Source: Methylococcales bacterium (GTDB taxonomy: Bacteria > Pseudomonadota > Gammaproteobacteria > Methylococcales > Methylomonadaceae). Taken from it: a DNA stretch of 12,094 nucleotides. The stretch spans positions 1 to 12,094 of the forward strand of contig SHZG01000054.1 of NCBI GenBank assembly GCA_009692395.1, given 5' to 3'. Under the pieces are notes generated by a model. It did not search any database and was not told where the DNA came from. It worked only from the letters and a program-made list of their open reading frames with translations. This document shows positions 1-5,923 of the stretch, in pieces (the stretch's first letter is position 1; every line of letters begins with the position of its first letter). Made by a program: the position numbers and the translations under genes.

Positions 1-83
1 TACCTTGTACAACCTCGCAACACGTCTCGTGTCGCCCAAGCACAGACCCCCAGTTCCTGTTGTATCCAGTTCATTGCTATCAT
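1..83 (-). pseudogene. IS4/Tn5-type transposase, N-terminal fragment, frameshifted
   Basis: Read on the minus strand from ATG at 83 (or 74), the frame gives MNWIQQELG. The conserved continuation appears only after a one-base shift: GLCLGDTRRVARLYKV, running off the window edge. The combination W-I-x-x-E-L-G followed by LGDxRR matches the N-terminal DNA-binding domain of Tn5-like IS4-family transposases (typically W..EEF...LGDKRLNKR). The shift falls in a run of five G (CCCCC on the plus strand, around 47-51); six would restore the frame, so a one-base deletion or a sequencing error is the simplest explanation. No terminal inverted repeat could be identified between here and the toxin-antitoxin remnant. 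The rest of the gene lies outside the window. Confidence 0.5.
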
Positions 84-140
84 CGGTTTGTTAGTTCAAA
101 TTATCTTACTGTACCGCATTGTGGGAAGTTGTGGGTAATC

Positions 141-190
141 GTGTGGGTAGAAAGGTAGCGAACCCCAACAAAATTAAGAACACGCCCAGT
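141..190 (-). repeat. Short interspersed repeat, copy 1
   Basis: About 50 bp, beginning on the minus strand ACTGGGCGTGTTCTTAAT and containing TTCGCTA and CTACCCA. It matches copy 2 (310-359) at roughly 41 of 50 positions in the same orientation. It starts immediately after the stop codon of the broken relE. It keeps a weak internal dyad (GGGGT/ACCC). Confidence 0.65.
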
Positions 191-502
191 TTATTTATAA
201 ATCTCTTTGCGATGTCCGATTTTAACAACGGTAATTATCAGTACAGTATTATCAATGCTGTAAATAATTCGATAATCGCCTACACGAATACGATAAAGTT
301 CAGCTCGTAGGTTGGGTAGAGCGATAGCGAAACCCAACAGGATTAAGAATACGCCCAGTGCAATAGAATTGGCTGAGGTACGAAGCCAATCATTCGCGAT
401 TAATCGATTTCTTGTCCACGAGAAAATCATCATCAAAAACGCTTTTAGAGACGAACAATTTATCCAATTTTTTAACCGATGATTTTGTATTGTCCAGACC
501 AA
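191..502 (-). pseudogene. RelE/ParE-family mRNA-interferase toxin, broken by two frameshifts and a repeat insertion
   Basis: A complete RelE-like protein can be pieced together from three segments. TTG at 502 starts MVWTIQ. A shift near 485-490 moves to the antitoxin frame, which reads SSVKKLDKLFVSKSV and then DFLVDK. A second shift near 405-412 gives RLIANDWLRTSANSIAL. About 50 bp of repeat (310-359) then adds the foreign stretch GVFLILLGFAIALPN in frame, after which the family's C-terminus resumes as LRAELYRIRVGDYRIIY and ends KIGHRKEIYK. The YRIRVGDYRIIY and GHRKEIYK blocks are characteristic of RelE/ParE toxins, whose members are about 85-95 residues. The formally open 103-codon frame is therefore a composite that mixes out-of-frame sequence with real toxin, and is unlikely to make an active ribosome-dependent RNase. 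The family assignment is solid; that it is dead is inferred. Confidence 0.75.
310..359 (-). repeat. Short interspersed repeat, copy 2, inserted in relE
   Basis: Reads on the plus strand GTTGGGTAGAGCGATAGCGA followed by AACCCAACAGGATTAAG and ends ACGCCCAGT. It contains a dyad TTGGGT/ACCCAA around GCGATAGCGA. It sits exactly between the relE blocks NSIAL and LRAELYRIR and does not break the local frame, so it would be translated as an extra hydrophobic segment. Its direct-repeat partner is at 141-190. Confidence 0.7.
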
Positions 503-710
503 GTTCTTTTACCACGTCATTTACATCATGAGAAACTTTGCCGCCATCCATATAACGCTGATAGGCTAACTCGGCTTGTTTAGCGTCTTGATAGTCTTCT
601 AAGTGTTCAGGTAACATTTTTTTCAACAATTGGACGGGGCTAAGATGCTCTAGTTCTGCTAGTTCAATCAGCAGGATTGCGGTTTCATCGTCTAATTCTA
701 AAGTCATCAT
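390..710 (-). CDS. RelB-type antitoxin, extended by readthrough into the toxin sequence
   Basis: The first about 74 residues look like a ribbon-helix-helix RelB-family antitoxin. An N-terminal MMTLELDDETAILLIELAEL would supply the DNA-binding strand and helix. The block HLEDYQDAKQAELAYQRYMDGG and the ending DVVKELGLDN form the toxin-binding tail typical of this family, which normally stops there. Here the frame runs on for about 30 residues (TKSSVKKLDKLFVSKSV and onward). These resemble the N-terminal third of RelE, not an antitoxin, so a frameshift near the old antitoxin/toxin overlap has fused the two. Start is ATG at 710 or the adjacent ATG at 707; no clear ribosome binding site is visible. 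It may still repress its own promoter, but its partner is broken. Confidence 0.7.
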   Translation of the reverse strand: MMTLELDDETAILLIELAELEHLSPVQLLKKMLPEHLEDYQDAKQAELAYQRYMDGGKVSHDVNDVVKELGLDNTKSSVKKLDKLFVSKSVFDDDFLVDKKSINRE

Positions 711-749
711 GTGCGATTCTTACAAGTTATGTATGACAGGTAAGTTGCT

Positions 750-782
750 AGACCTGCGAGGTTTTTAAAACCTCGCAGGTCT
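750..782. repeat. Perfect 33-nt palindrome between holC and the antitoxin gene
   Basis: AGACCTGCGAGGTTTT (750-765), a single T, then AAAACCTCGCAGGTCT (767-782): 16-bp arms with a one-base centre. It lies 8 nt beyond the holC stop. Neither strand shows a U-tract after the GC-rich stem, so it is better described as a palindromic repeat unit than as a classical terminator, although it could block transcription between holC and relB or stabilise the holC 3' end. Confidence 0.85.
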
Positions 783-789
783 TATATTC

Positions 790-1203
790 CTACATTTTAT
801 GCGTAGTCAGATTATGCCCTGCTTCTTTATAGTGCCGATAGCGTTCTCTACCCACGGCTTTAGTCGCTTCGCTGTTGTCCAGTATTTCCAGCACCCGTTC
901 AGCGGTGGCGCACTGTGAGGATAAATTAATCACAGTTTTTTGCCATTGTGCGGGTGCGGGGAGTGAGCCGATTAATACTTGTTCAGTCGCGGGGATGTCA
1001 CCTGTATAAAGTTGGTGCGGTATAAAACTGCCTGCTCTGAATGTCCAGAGCAGGTTGTCTATCTGTTGACTTTGCCCAGCCGAATCAGTCAGTACATAAC
1101 AAAAACAGCCGCTACGATAGGCTTTTTCTATCAGTTTACAGGCGAATAGAGTGCGTTCCTGTTGCGACTGAGACGGCAGTATATAAAAGCTAATTTCAGC
1201 CAT
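790..1203 (-). CDS. holC: DNA polymerase III subunit chi
   Basis: This 137-residue protein is the right length for chi, the clamp-loader accessory subunit that bridges the psi subunit and single-stranded-DNA-binding protein at the replication fork. Family features seen include the N-terminal strand ISFYIL, a basic and aromatic segment with AYRSGCFCYVLTDS, and the block IDNLLWTFRAGSFIPHQL (in chi proteins typically LDxxLWxxxxxSFIPH). The C-terminus has RERYRHYKEAGHNLTTHKM, like the R.RYR.Y...G..L ending of the family. It starts with ATG at 1203, overlapping the 3' end of pepA by 8 nt, so the two are probably co-transcribed and translationally coupled. holC after pepA is the usual gammaproteobacterial order (valS normally follows but is not present here; instead a toxin-antitoxin remnant does). 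Identification is confident. Confidence 0.93.
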   Translation of the reverse strand: MAEISFYILPSQSQQERTLFACKLIEKAYRSGCFCYVLTDSAGQSQQIDNLLWTFRAGSFIPHQLYTGDIPATEQVLIGSLPAPAQWQKTVINLSSQCATAERVLEILDNSEATKAVGRERYRHYKEAGHNLTTHKM

Positions 1204-2683
1204 TTGCCCGATTAATCAGGTATTGACTTAATAGCGGCACAGGGCGACCTGTCGCACCTTTTCTTTCCCCTGTGCGCCATGCTGTGCCTGCAATGTCTAA
1301 ATGCGCCCAACGGAAGTTTTCGGCAAATTGCGACAGGAAACACGCAGCGGTGATTGTGCCTGCATCTTTACCACCGATATTGGCTAAATCGGCAAAGTTC
1401 GATTTGAGTTGTTCTTGGTATTCTTCCCACAGCGGTAAACGCCACACGCTGTCATTGGCGGTTTCGCTGGCGGCTAATAAGTCATTGCAGAGAATGTCAT
1501 CATTGCCCAATAAACCACTGGGTACGCGTCCTAAGGCGACTAAACACGCGCCTGTTAATGTCGCTAAATCAATGACCACATCAGGATTAAAGCGTTCTGC
1601 GTATGTGAGTGTATCGCATAAAATCAAGCGACCTTCGGCATCGGTGTTGAGTATTTCGATGGTTTTGCCTGACATACTGGTGAGTATGTCACCTGGTTTG
1701 TTGGCATCGCCGTCGGGCATATTTTCAGAGGCAGGAATTAAGCCGATGATATTGAGCGGTAAATCCATTTCGGCGGCTGCCATTAATGTACCCAGCACTG
1801 CCGCGCCACCGCACATATCGTATTTCATTTCATCCATGCCAGCGGCGGTTTTGAGTGAAATACCACCCGCGTCAAAGGTTAAGCCTTTGCCGATTATGAC
1901 GATAGGTTTGGCGTTTTTTTCACCGCTTTGATAATTGAGGGTAATCAATTTGGCAGGTTGACGACTACCACGAGATACCGCAAGAAATGAACCCATGCCT
2001 AAGGCTTGCATATCAGATTCTTCTAAGATAGAAACCGCGAGTTTGCCGTGTTTACTGCCCAGTTCAAGTGCTTGTTCAGCAAGATAAGTCGGCGTGCAGA
2101 TGTTGGCAGGTAAATCAGCCAGGAATTTAGTGAATATCACGCCTTCAGCAATGGCGCGTCCTTGTGCCAAGCCTGCTGTTACGCGACTTAATTCATGTTC
2201 AGGCGCGATAATGCTGAGTTTTTCAAGTTTGCTGTCGGTATTTTTATCCGATTTGGTGTGTGTGTATTGATACACGGCATCGCTAACTACTTCAATAATT
2301 TGGCGCGTTTTCCATTGCCAGTCATAACCAATAACATCGCATTCTGCCAAACTATACGCTACCGATTTTATGGATGTTTTCTTTAACGCATTCACAGCGG
2401 CAAACAAGGCTTGTCGATAATTTTTACCTGTTAGCGCGGCTTTTTCACCTAAACCGACTAACAAAATCCGCTTAATCGCACTGTCAGGAATGGCGTTAAT
2501 CAACACGGTTTCGCCCTTTTTACCGCTGATATCGCCACGGTTGATAATTTTGCTAATCAGTCCTTGTGTGTTGTCATTGAGCGTGCTTGCAGAGGGGCAA
2601 AACTGCGCGCCTTGATAAACACCAACAACAATACAATCACATTGCAGTTCTTTTAATGGCGCGGTTTCTATAGAATAGTCCAT
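1196..2683 (-). CDS. pepA: Leucyl aminopeptidase (M17 family)
   Basis: A cytosolic two-metal aminopeptidase that removes N-terminal residues from peptides; in E. coli the protein is also a DNA-binding accessory factor in site-specific recombination and carAB control. All M17 hallmarks are visible (numbered from ATG at 2683): K266 and D271 in GKGLTFDAGGISLK, K278, D289 in MKYDMCGGAA, and D348, E350 and R352 in the signature NTDAEGRL. These correspond to E. coli K270, D275, K282, D293, D352, E354 and R356 with a constant offset of 4. Length of 495 residues is normal. A TTG at 2698 would add five residues; ATG at 2683 (MDYSIETAPL) is preferred because the mature domain begins there. Neither has a good ribosome binding site. 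It overlaps holC and is divergent from lptF across a heptamer-repeat spacer. Confidence 0.95.
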   Translation of the reverse strand: MDYSIETAPLKELQCDCIVVGVYQGAQFCPSASTLNDNTQGLISKIINRGDISGKKGETVLINAIPDSAIKRILLVGLGEKAALTGKNYRQALFAAVNALKKTSIKSVAYSLAECDVIGYDWQWKTRQIIEVVSDAVYQYTHTKSDKNTDSKLEKLSIIAPEHELSRVTAGLAQGRAIAEGVIFTKFLADLPANICTPTYLAEQALELGSKHGKLAVSILEESDMQALGMGSFLAVSRGSRQPAKLITLNYQSGEKNAKPIVIIGKGLTFDAGGISLKTAAGMDEMKYDMCGGAAVLGTLMAAAEMDLPLNIIGLIPASENMPDGDANKPGDILTSMSGKTIEILNTDAEGRLILCDTLTYAERFNPDVVIDLATLTGACLVALGRVPSGLLGNDDILCNDLLAASETANDSVWRLPLWEEYQEQLKSNFADLANIGGKDAGTITAACFLSQFAENFRWAHLDIAGTAWRTGERKGATGRPVPLLSQYLINRANG

Positions 2684-2699
2684 AAATAATAGGTTCAAG

Positions 2700-2727
2700 G
2701 TTAAAAGTTAAAAGTTAAAAGTTAAAA
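2700..2727. repeat. Heptanucleotide tandem repeat (GTTAAAA)4 in the pepA/lptF spacer
   Basis: Four uninterrupted copies of GTTAAAA. The array is flanked by a 12-bp direct repeat AGGTTCAAGGTT at 2691-2702 and 2736-2747, so the whole is a nested repeat. It lies 17 nt upstream of the preferred pepA start and about 80 nt upstream of the lptF start. Copy-number change would alter promoter spacing; it cannot alter a reading frame unless pepA starts at the TTG at 2698, and even then the array stays outside. Confidence 0.9.
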
Positions 2728-2745
2728 GGGGCGTAAGGTTCAAGG

Positions 2746-2774
2746 TTCTAAATCTTATTGCCTTAAATTATACA
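2746..2774 (+). promoter_or_regulatory. Candidate promoter for lptFG
   Basis: TTCTAA (2746-2751), 17-nt spacer, TATACA (2769-2774), 34 nt before the GTG start. The -10 element is reasonable and the spacing is ideal, but the -35 is a poor match to TTGACA. It starts right after the repeat array. Weak prediction by eye only. Confidence 0.25.
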
Positions 2775-2795
2775 ACACAACCATCCATTTTGATT

Positions 2796-2801
2796 GAGGA
2801 G
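2796..2801 (+). promoter_or_regulatory. Ribosome binding site that fixes the lptF start
   Basis: GAGGAG lies 6 nt before GTG at 2808. It falls inside the longer frame opened by TTG at 2790, which has no such signal, so GTG is the likely initiation codon. Confidence 0.7.
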
Positions 2802-2807
2802 ATACGC

Positions 2808-3950
2808 GTGGAAGCAGTAGATTGGCAAAAAGGCTATAACACAGAGCGGCGACCGTTGGTCAGCATCTTAGATAAAATGGTAGCGCGTGATTTACTGGTT
2901 ACATTACTGGCAGTTTGGTCAGTAATCGTGGTCATTATTGTCAGTCGAAAATTTATCAGTATTCTTGGGCAAGCCGTTGAAGGGCAAATTTCCAGTGAAA
3001 CCTTACTCAGTATTTTAGGCTTAAAAACCATTATTGCCAGTGCGTCATTTTTACCAGCGGCATTATTTATGGCGGTGTTAATGGTGCTGGGTAGAATGTA
3101 CCGCGATCAAGAAATGTCAGCTATTTTTTCCGCAGGTGGTGGTTCAAATACGCTTTATCGCGCAGTATTTTTATTTGTGTTCCCTTTAGCAATACTGACA
3201 GTCGGTATTTCGCTGTATGTGTCACCGTGGGCAGCGGCTAGAATAGAATCTTTAATCAGTGATGATGAAAAAACCGCTGATTTACGCGGTATTTCCGCAG
3301 GAAAATTTAGCGAATATAGCCAAGGTGACTTAGTTTTTTATGGAGAAAGTATTGGGGCAGACGGCAAAATGCAGAAAGTCTTTGTACAGAATCGCCAACA
3401 TGGAAAATTAGGTATTATCAATGCTGAAAAAGCCCGCGTCCAAGACTTACCCGATGGTCGCTTTATTATTTTTGAATACGGCGAACATATTCAAGGTAAA
3501 GCAGGTGATTTAAATTATGCCGTTGAACTGTTTGATGAATATGCAGTACGCATCGACGAAAAAAGCTCGCTCATTAAAAAAAATCCGCATGAATCCATTC
3601 CTACTGAACAGCTCTGGGGGTCGAAGGCAACCACCGACATTGCCGAACTGCAACGCCGTTTATCCATTCCGTTAGGCGTTATTTTACTGAGTTTTATTGC
3701 CGTCCCCTTAGCTCAACTGTCACCGCGTGGCGGCGTATATGGCAATATGATTGTCGGTTTTTTAATTTATTTTAGTTATGGAAACCTTGCTCATGTTACT
3801 CAGGTGTGTGTTATCAAAGAAACCATTCCTAGCTGGCTAGGTGCTATCGGCATTCACTTGTTTTTATTAATAATAGGCATGGTTTTATTAGCGCGATGGT
3901 ATGGCTGGCAATGGATAATATTAAGAATTAAAGGCAAGGGTTCGCTATGA
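2808..3950 (+). CDS. lptF: LPS export ABC transporter permease LptF
   Basis: One of the two membrane subunits of LptB2FG, which extracts lipopolysaccharide from the inner membrane and feeds it to the LptC-A bridge. The N-terminal half shows three hydrophobic segments (about residues 29-46, 75-95 and 120-140 from the GTG) in the LptF pattern: SRKFISILGQAVEGQIS, LGRMYRDQEMSAIFSAGGG after TM2. A hydrophilic periplasmic domain of about 120 residues (beta-jellyroll in known LptF) follows, then three more segments near IPLGVILLSFIAVPLAQLSP, IVGFLIYFSYGN and HLFLLIIGMVLLARW. The 380 residues include about 18 extra hydrophilic residues at the N-terminus (EAVDWQKGYNTERRP) compared with E. coli LptF, probably cytoplasmic. 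It overlaps lptG by 4 nt (ATGA). The GTG start is supported by GAGGAG; starting at TTG 2790 would add six residues. Confidence 0.95.
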   Translation: MEAVDWQKGYNTERRPLVSILDKMVARDLLVTLLAVWSVIVVIIVSRKFISILGQAVEGQISSETLLSILGLKTIIASASFLPAALFMAVLMVLGRMYRDQEMSAIFSAGGGSNTLYRAVFLFVFPLAILTVGISLYVSPWAAARIESLISDDEKTADLRGISAGKFSEYSQGDLVFYGESIGADGKMQKVFVQNRQHGKLGIINAEKARVQDLPDGRFIIFEYGEHIQGKAGDLNYAVELFDEYAVRIDEKSSLIKKNPHESIPTEQLWGSKATTDIAELQRRLSIPLGVILLSFIAVPLAQLSPRGGVYGNMIVGFLIYFSYGNLAHVTQVCVIKETIPSWLGAIGIHLFLLIIGMVLLARWYGWQWIILRIKGKGSL

Positions 3951-5014
3951 ATGTATTAACAGGCTATATCGTCAGAGAAATTTTAAAAGGTTCATTCATT
4001 GCGTTGATATTACTATTAACACTGTTTAATTTATTCACTTTCAGTGATGAATTAAGCGACCTAGGTAAAGGCGGATACGGCTTAAAACAAATATTTTATT
4101 ATCTAGCTCTTACCTCCCCTACCGTGTTTTATGAATTAATGCCTGCCTCGGCTTTATTAGGCAGTTTATTTATTCTAGGTGCAATGGGCAACAATCATGA
4201 AATAATCGCCATGCGAGCCGCAGGATTGTCAGTGTTTGGCATTATCAAAGCGGTATTATTGGCAGGTATTGTCTTAGTCACTATCTCCATAATAGTGGGT
4301 GAATTTGTTGCCCCAGACGCACAAAAAGAAGCCCAAGTCATTAAAGCCACCATTGACGGTAAAAAAGTCATGCTTAATGACTTATACGGCTTATGGTTGC
4401 GTGAAGACAAACGCTTTATTAATGTTCGGCAAATACAGGATAACGGCGACTTAGCCGACATCAGCATTTATGATACCGACGAACAGCAACATCTCTATCA
4501 AGCAACTCACGCCGATCTAGCCATTTTTTTAGGTCATCAGCAATGGTGGTTAAAAAACATCAAACGCTCTCTTATTTCTACTGAACAGATACAATCAAGT
4601 ACCGAAGAGGAGCAGCTATTACAATCAAACATCTCACCTGATTTATTAAAATTAGCGGTGGTAAATCCGAATAATTTATCGTTAATTGATTTAGCTAAAT
4701 ACGTTGATTTTTTAAAAACCAATCATCAAAAATCCCAGCAATTTGAACTGGCTTTTTGGGGACGAATCGTTAATCCTTTAGTGGTATTTATCATGTTATT
4801 GGTATCCGCGCCGTTTGTTATTGGCATTAAACGCGGTATCAGTGCAGGCGGCAGAATGTTAATCGGCGTAGTCATCGGCATGGGTTTTAACATCATCGAC
4901 AAAATCGTCGGACATCTAGGCTTAATCTATGACCTCAACCCGCCGCTAATCGCCTTCCTGCCCAGCTTGACTATATTGGCGTTGTCGGTTTATGCCATTA
5001 GGCGTGTGCCATAA
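3947..5014 (+). CDS. lptG: LPS export ABC transporter permease LptG
   Basis: The second membrane subunit of the LptB2FG lipopolysaccharide extractor. The 355-residue length and topology are typical: TM1 around residues 15-35 (FIALILLLTLFNLFTF), the conserved loop FSDELSDLGKGGYGLKQIF, TM2 through SPTVFYELMPASALLGSLF, then LGAMGNNHEIIAMRAAGLS, the segment that contacts the LptB ATPase. TM3 follows, then a periplasmic domain of about 150 residues, and three C-terminal TM segments including FVIGIKRGISAGGRMLIGVVIG. The last block is a strong LptG signature. The ATG overlaps the lptF stop as ATGA, indicating translational coupling and matched synthesis. LptB, LptC and LptA genes are not in the window; in related genomes they are elsewhere. 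Confidence 0.96.
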   Translation: MNVLTGYIVREILKGSFIALILLLTLFNLFTFSDELSDLGKGGYGLKQIFYYLALTSPTVFYELMPASALLGSLFILGAMGNNHEIIAMRAAGLSVFGIIKAVLLAGIVLVTISIIVGEFVAPDAQKEAQVIKATIDGKKVMLNDLYGLWLREDKRFINVRQIQDNGDLADISIYDTDEQQHLYQATHADLAIFLGHQQWWLKNIKRSLISTEQIQSSTEEEQLLQSNISPDLLKLAVVNPNNLSLIDLAKYVDFLKTNHQKSQQFELAFWGRIVNPLVVFIMLLVSAPFVIGIKRGISAGGRMLIGVVIGMGFNIIDKIVGHLGLIYDLNPPLIAFLPSLTILALSVYAIRRVP

Positions 5015-5044
5015 TAGACTTTAATAAAACTTATTGAGAAAAAT

Positions 5045-5680
5045 ATGATTCACTTGCCAAAAATACCGCATTTGCTATTTCTTACGTTAATTACTCTATT
5101 AATGATTGCCTGTGCGACGACTAACACGGCAAACCAATCGATTGAAAAATTCGCTCAATGGCAAACCGCCGCGCAAGCGGGTGATGCAAAAGCGCAATAT
5201 CAATTGGGTGCGGTTTATGCGTCAGGGCAAGGTGTGACAAAAGATAATATCAAAGCGGTTGAGTGGTTGCAAAAGTCAGCTAATCAAGGCAATGCGCCTG
5301 CACAAAATGGGCTGAGTGTGATGTATTTAAAAGGCTTTGGCGTGGCGAAAGACGATACTAAAGCGATTGAATGGCTACAAAAATCAGCGGTTCAAGGTTA
5401 TCCGAAAGCGCAATATAATTTAGCGATGTTGTATAAAAACGGGTTGATTATTCCAAAGAATGAAGATCAAGCTGCGGCGTGGTTGAATCAAGCTGCTCTT
5501 CAAGGTGATGCTACTGCACAAAGCGATTTGGGGATGATGTACGCTTCGGGAACAGGCGTGGCACAAAACACCGCTACTGCGATTGAGTGGCTACAAAAAG
5601 CAGCGGCTCAAGGCAATAGCGAGGCGAAAAATCGGCTAGCGGGTCTTTATGCGCAACGTCTTAATAGACCGTCGAATTGA
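5045..5680 (+). CDS. Sel1-repeat (tetratricopeptide-like) lipoprotein
   Basis: The N-terminus is a lipoprotein signal: hydrophobic stretch LLFLTLITLLMIA followed by Cys23 (MIAC; Met at -3 is slightly unusual). The residue after Cys is Ala, not Asp, which would favour outer-membrane sorting. The rest is four consecutive 36-residue Sel1-like repeats at about 46-81, 82-117, 118-153 and 154-189, plus a partial fifth. The consensus is A..GDA.AQY.LG.MYA.G.GV..D...A.EWLQKAA.QG. Such alpha-solenoids are protein-interaction scaffolds; the partner cannot be read from sequence. It follows lptG by 30 nt on the same strand with no terminator between, so co-transcription with lptFG is likely and an envelope role is plausible. 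A weak TGAGAAA precedes the ATG. Confidence 0.85.
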   Translation: MIHLPKIPHLLFLTLITLLMIACATTNTANQSIEKFAQWQTAAQAGDAKAQYQLGAVYASGQGVTKDNIKAVEWLQKSANQGNAPAQNGLSVMYLKGFGVAKDDTKAIEWLQKSAVQGYPKAQYNLAMLYKNGLIIPKNEDQAAAWLNQAALQGDATAQSDLGMMYASGTGVAQNTATAIEWLQKAAAQGNSEAKNRLAGLYAQRLNRPSN

Positions 5681-5689
5681 TATAAGTAT

Positions 5690-5877
5690 CTGATGTTACA
5701 CATGAAAAAACCATAGTCCACGAAAAGCACGAAAGGCACGAAAAAATCAAAGCGAATGTGTCTTGTCCACACGTTAAATAATACACATTATGATTTTTTA
5801 GTTTTTTTAGTTTTTTTAGTTTTTTTAGTTTTTTTTGTGTCTTTCGTGGACAAAAATATTCTTGTGTGTAACATCAG
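5690..5877. repeat. Nested inverted-repeat element (MITE-like) downstream of the Sel1 gene
   Basis: Outer arms CTGATGTTACACA (5690-5702) and TGTGTAACATCAG (5865-5877) are perfect 13-bp inverted repeats. Inner arms GTCCACGAAA (5716-5725) and TTTCGTGGAC (5842-5851) are perfect 10-bp inverted repeats, spaced 13 nt from the outer arms on each side. After the left inner arm the CACGAAA motif recurs (GCACGAAAGGCACGAAAA), and the right side has a matching TGTCTTTCG. The central part has no open frame and holds the T7AG tract. Size of about 190 bp, no coding capacity and terminal inverted arms suggest a non-autonomous mobile or hairpin element. No flanking target-site duplication was recognised. Confidence 0.7.
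5794..5836. repeat. Nonanucleotide tandem tract (TTTTTTTAG)n
   Basis: Three full 9-bp copies of TTTTTTTAG (5802-5828), flanked by a TTTTTTAG (5794-5801) and by T8 (5829-5836). Nested in the inverted-repeat element. Poly-T spacing makes it prone to slippage; the tract could also promote transcript release on the plus strand. Confidence 0.85.
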
Positions 5878-5885
5878 TAAGTATT

Positions 5886-5917
5886 GTTATAGGTGTGGAT
5901 AAATCCACACCTATAAC
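5886..5917. repeat. Perfect palindrome between convergent Sel1 and sixA genes
   Basis: GTTATAGGTGTGGAT (5886-5900), AA, then ATCCACACCTATAAC (5903-5917): 15-bp arms with a 2-nt loop. It ends 6 nt before the sixA stop. No U-tract on either strand, so a bidirectional intrinsic terminator is possible but not shown; convergent placement supports some role at transcript ends. Confidence 0.8.
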
Positions 5918-5923
5918 CCATTA

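Noticed and set aside
119..310. 63-codon plus-strand frame near the left end
   Set aside because: Runs through the short interspersed repeat and antisense to the relE remnant; no family resemblance.
750..782. Palindrome as an intrinsic terminator of pepA-holC
   Set aside because: No U-tract follows the GC-rich stem on the minus strand (AGCAACTTACC follows), so terminator function is not supported.
1272..1931. 219-codon open frame on the plus strand
   Set aside because: It is antisense to pepA, whose frame carries the complete M17 catalytic motifs; the translation has no recognisable family and no ribosome binding site.
5700..5860. CRISPR array suggested by recurring CACGAAA and TTTTTTTAG units
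   Set aside because: Units are 7-10 bp with no spacers of uniform length; they are tandem tracts inside an inverted-repeat element.
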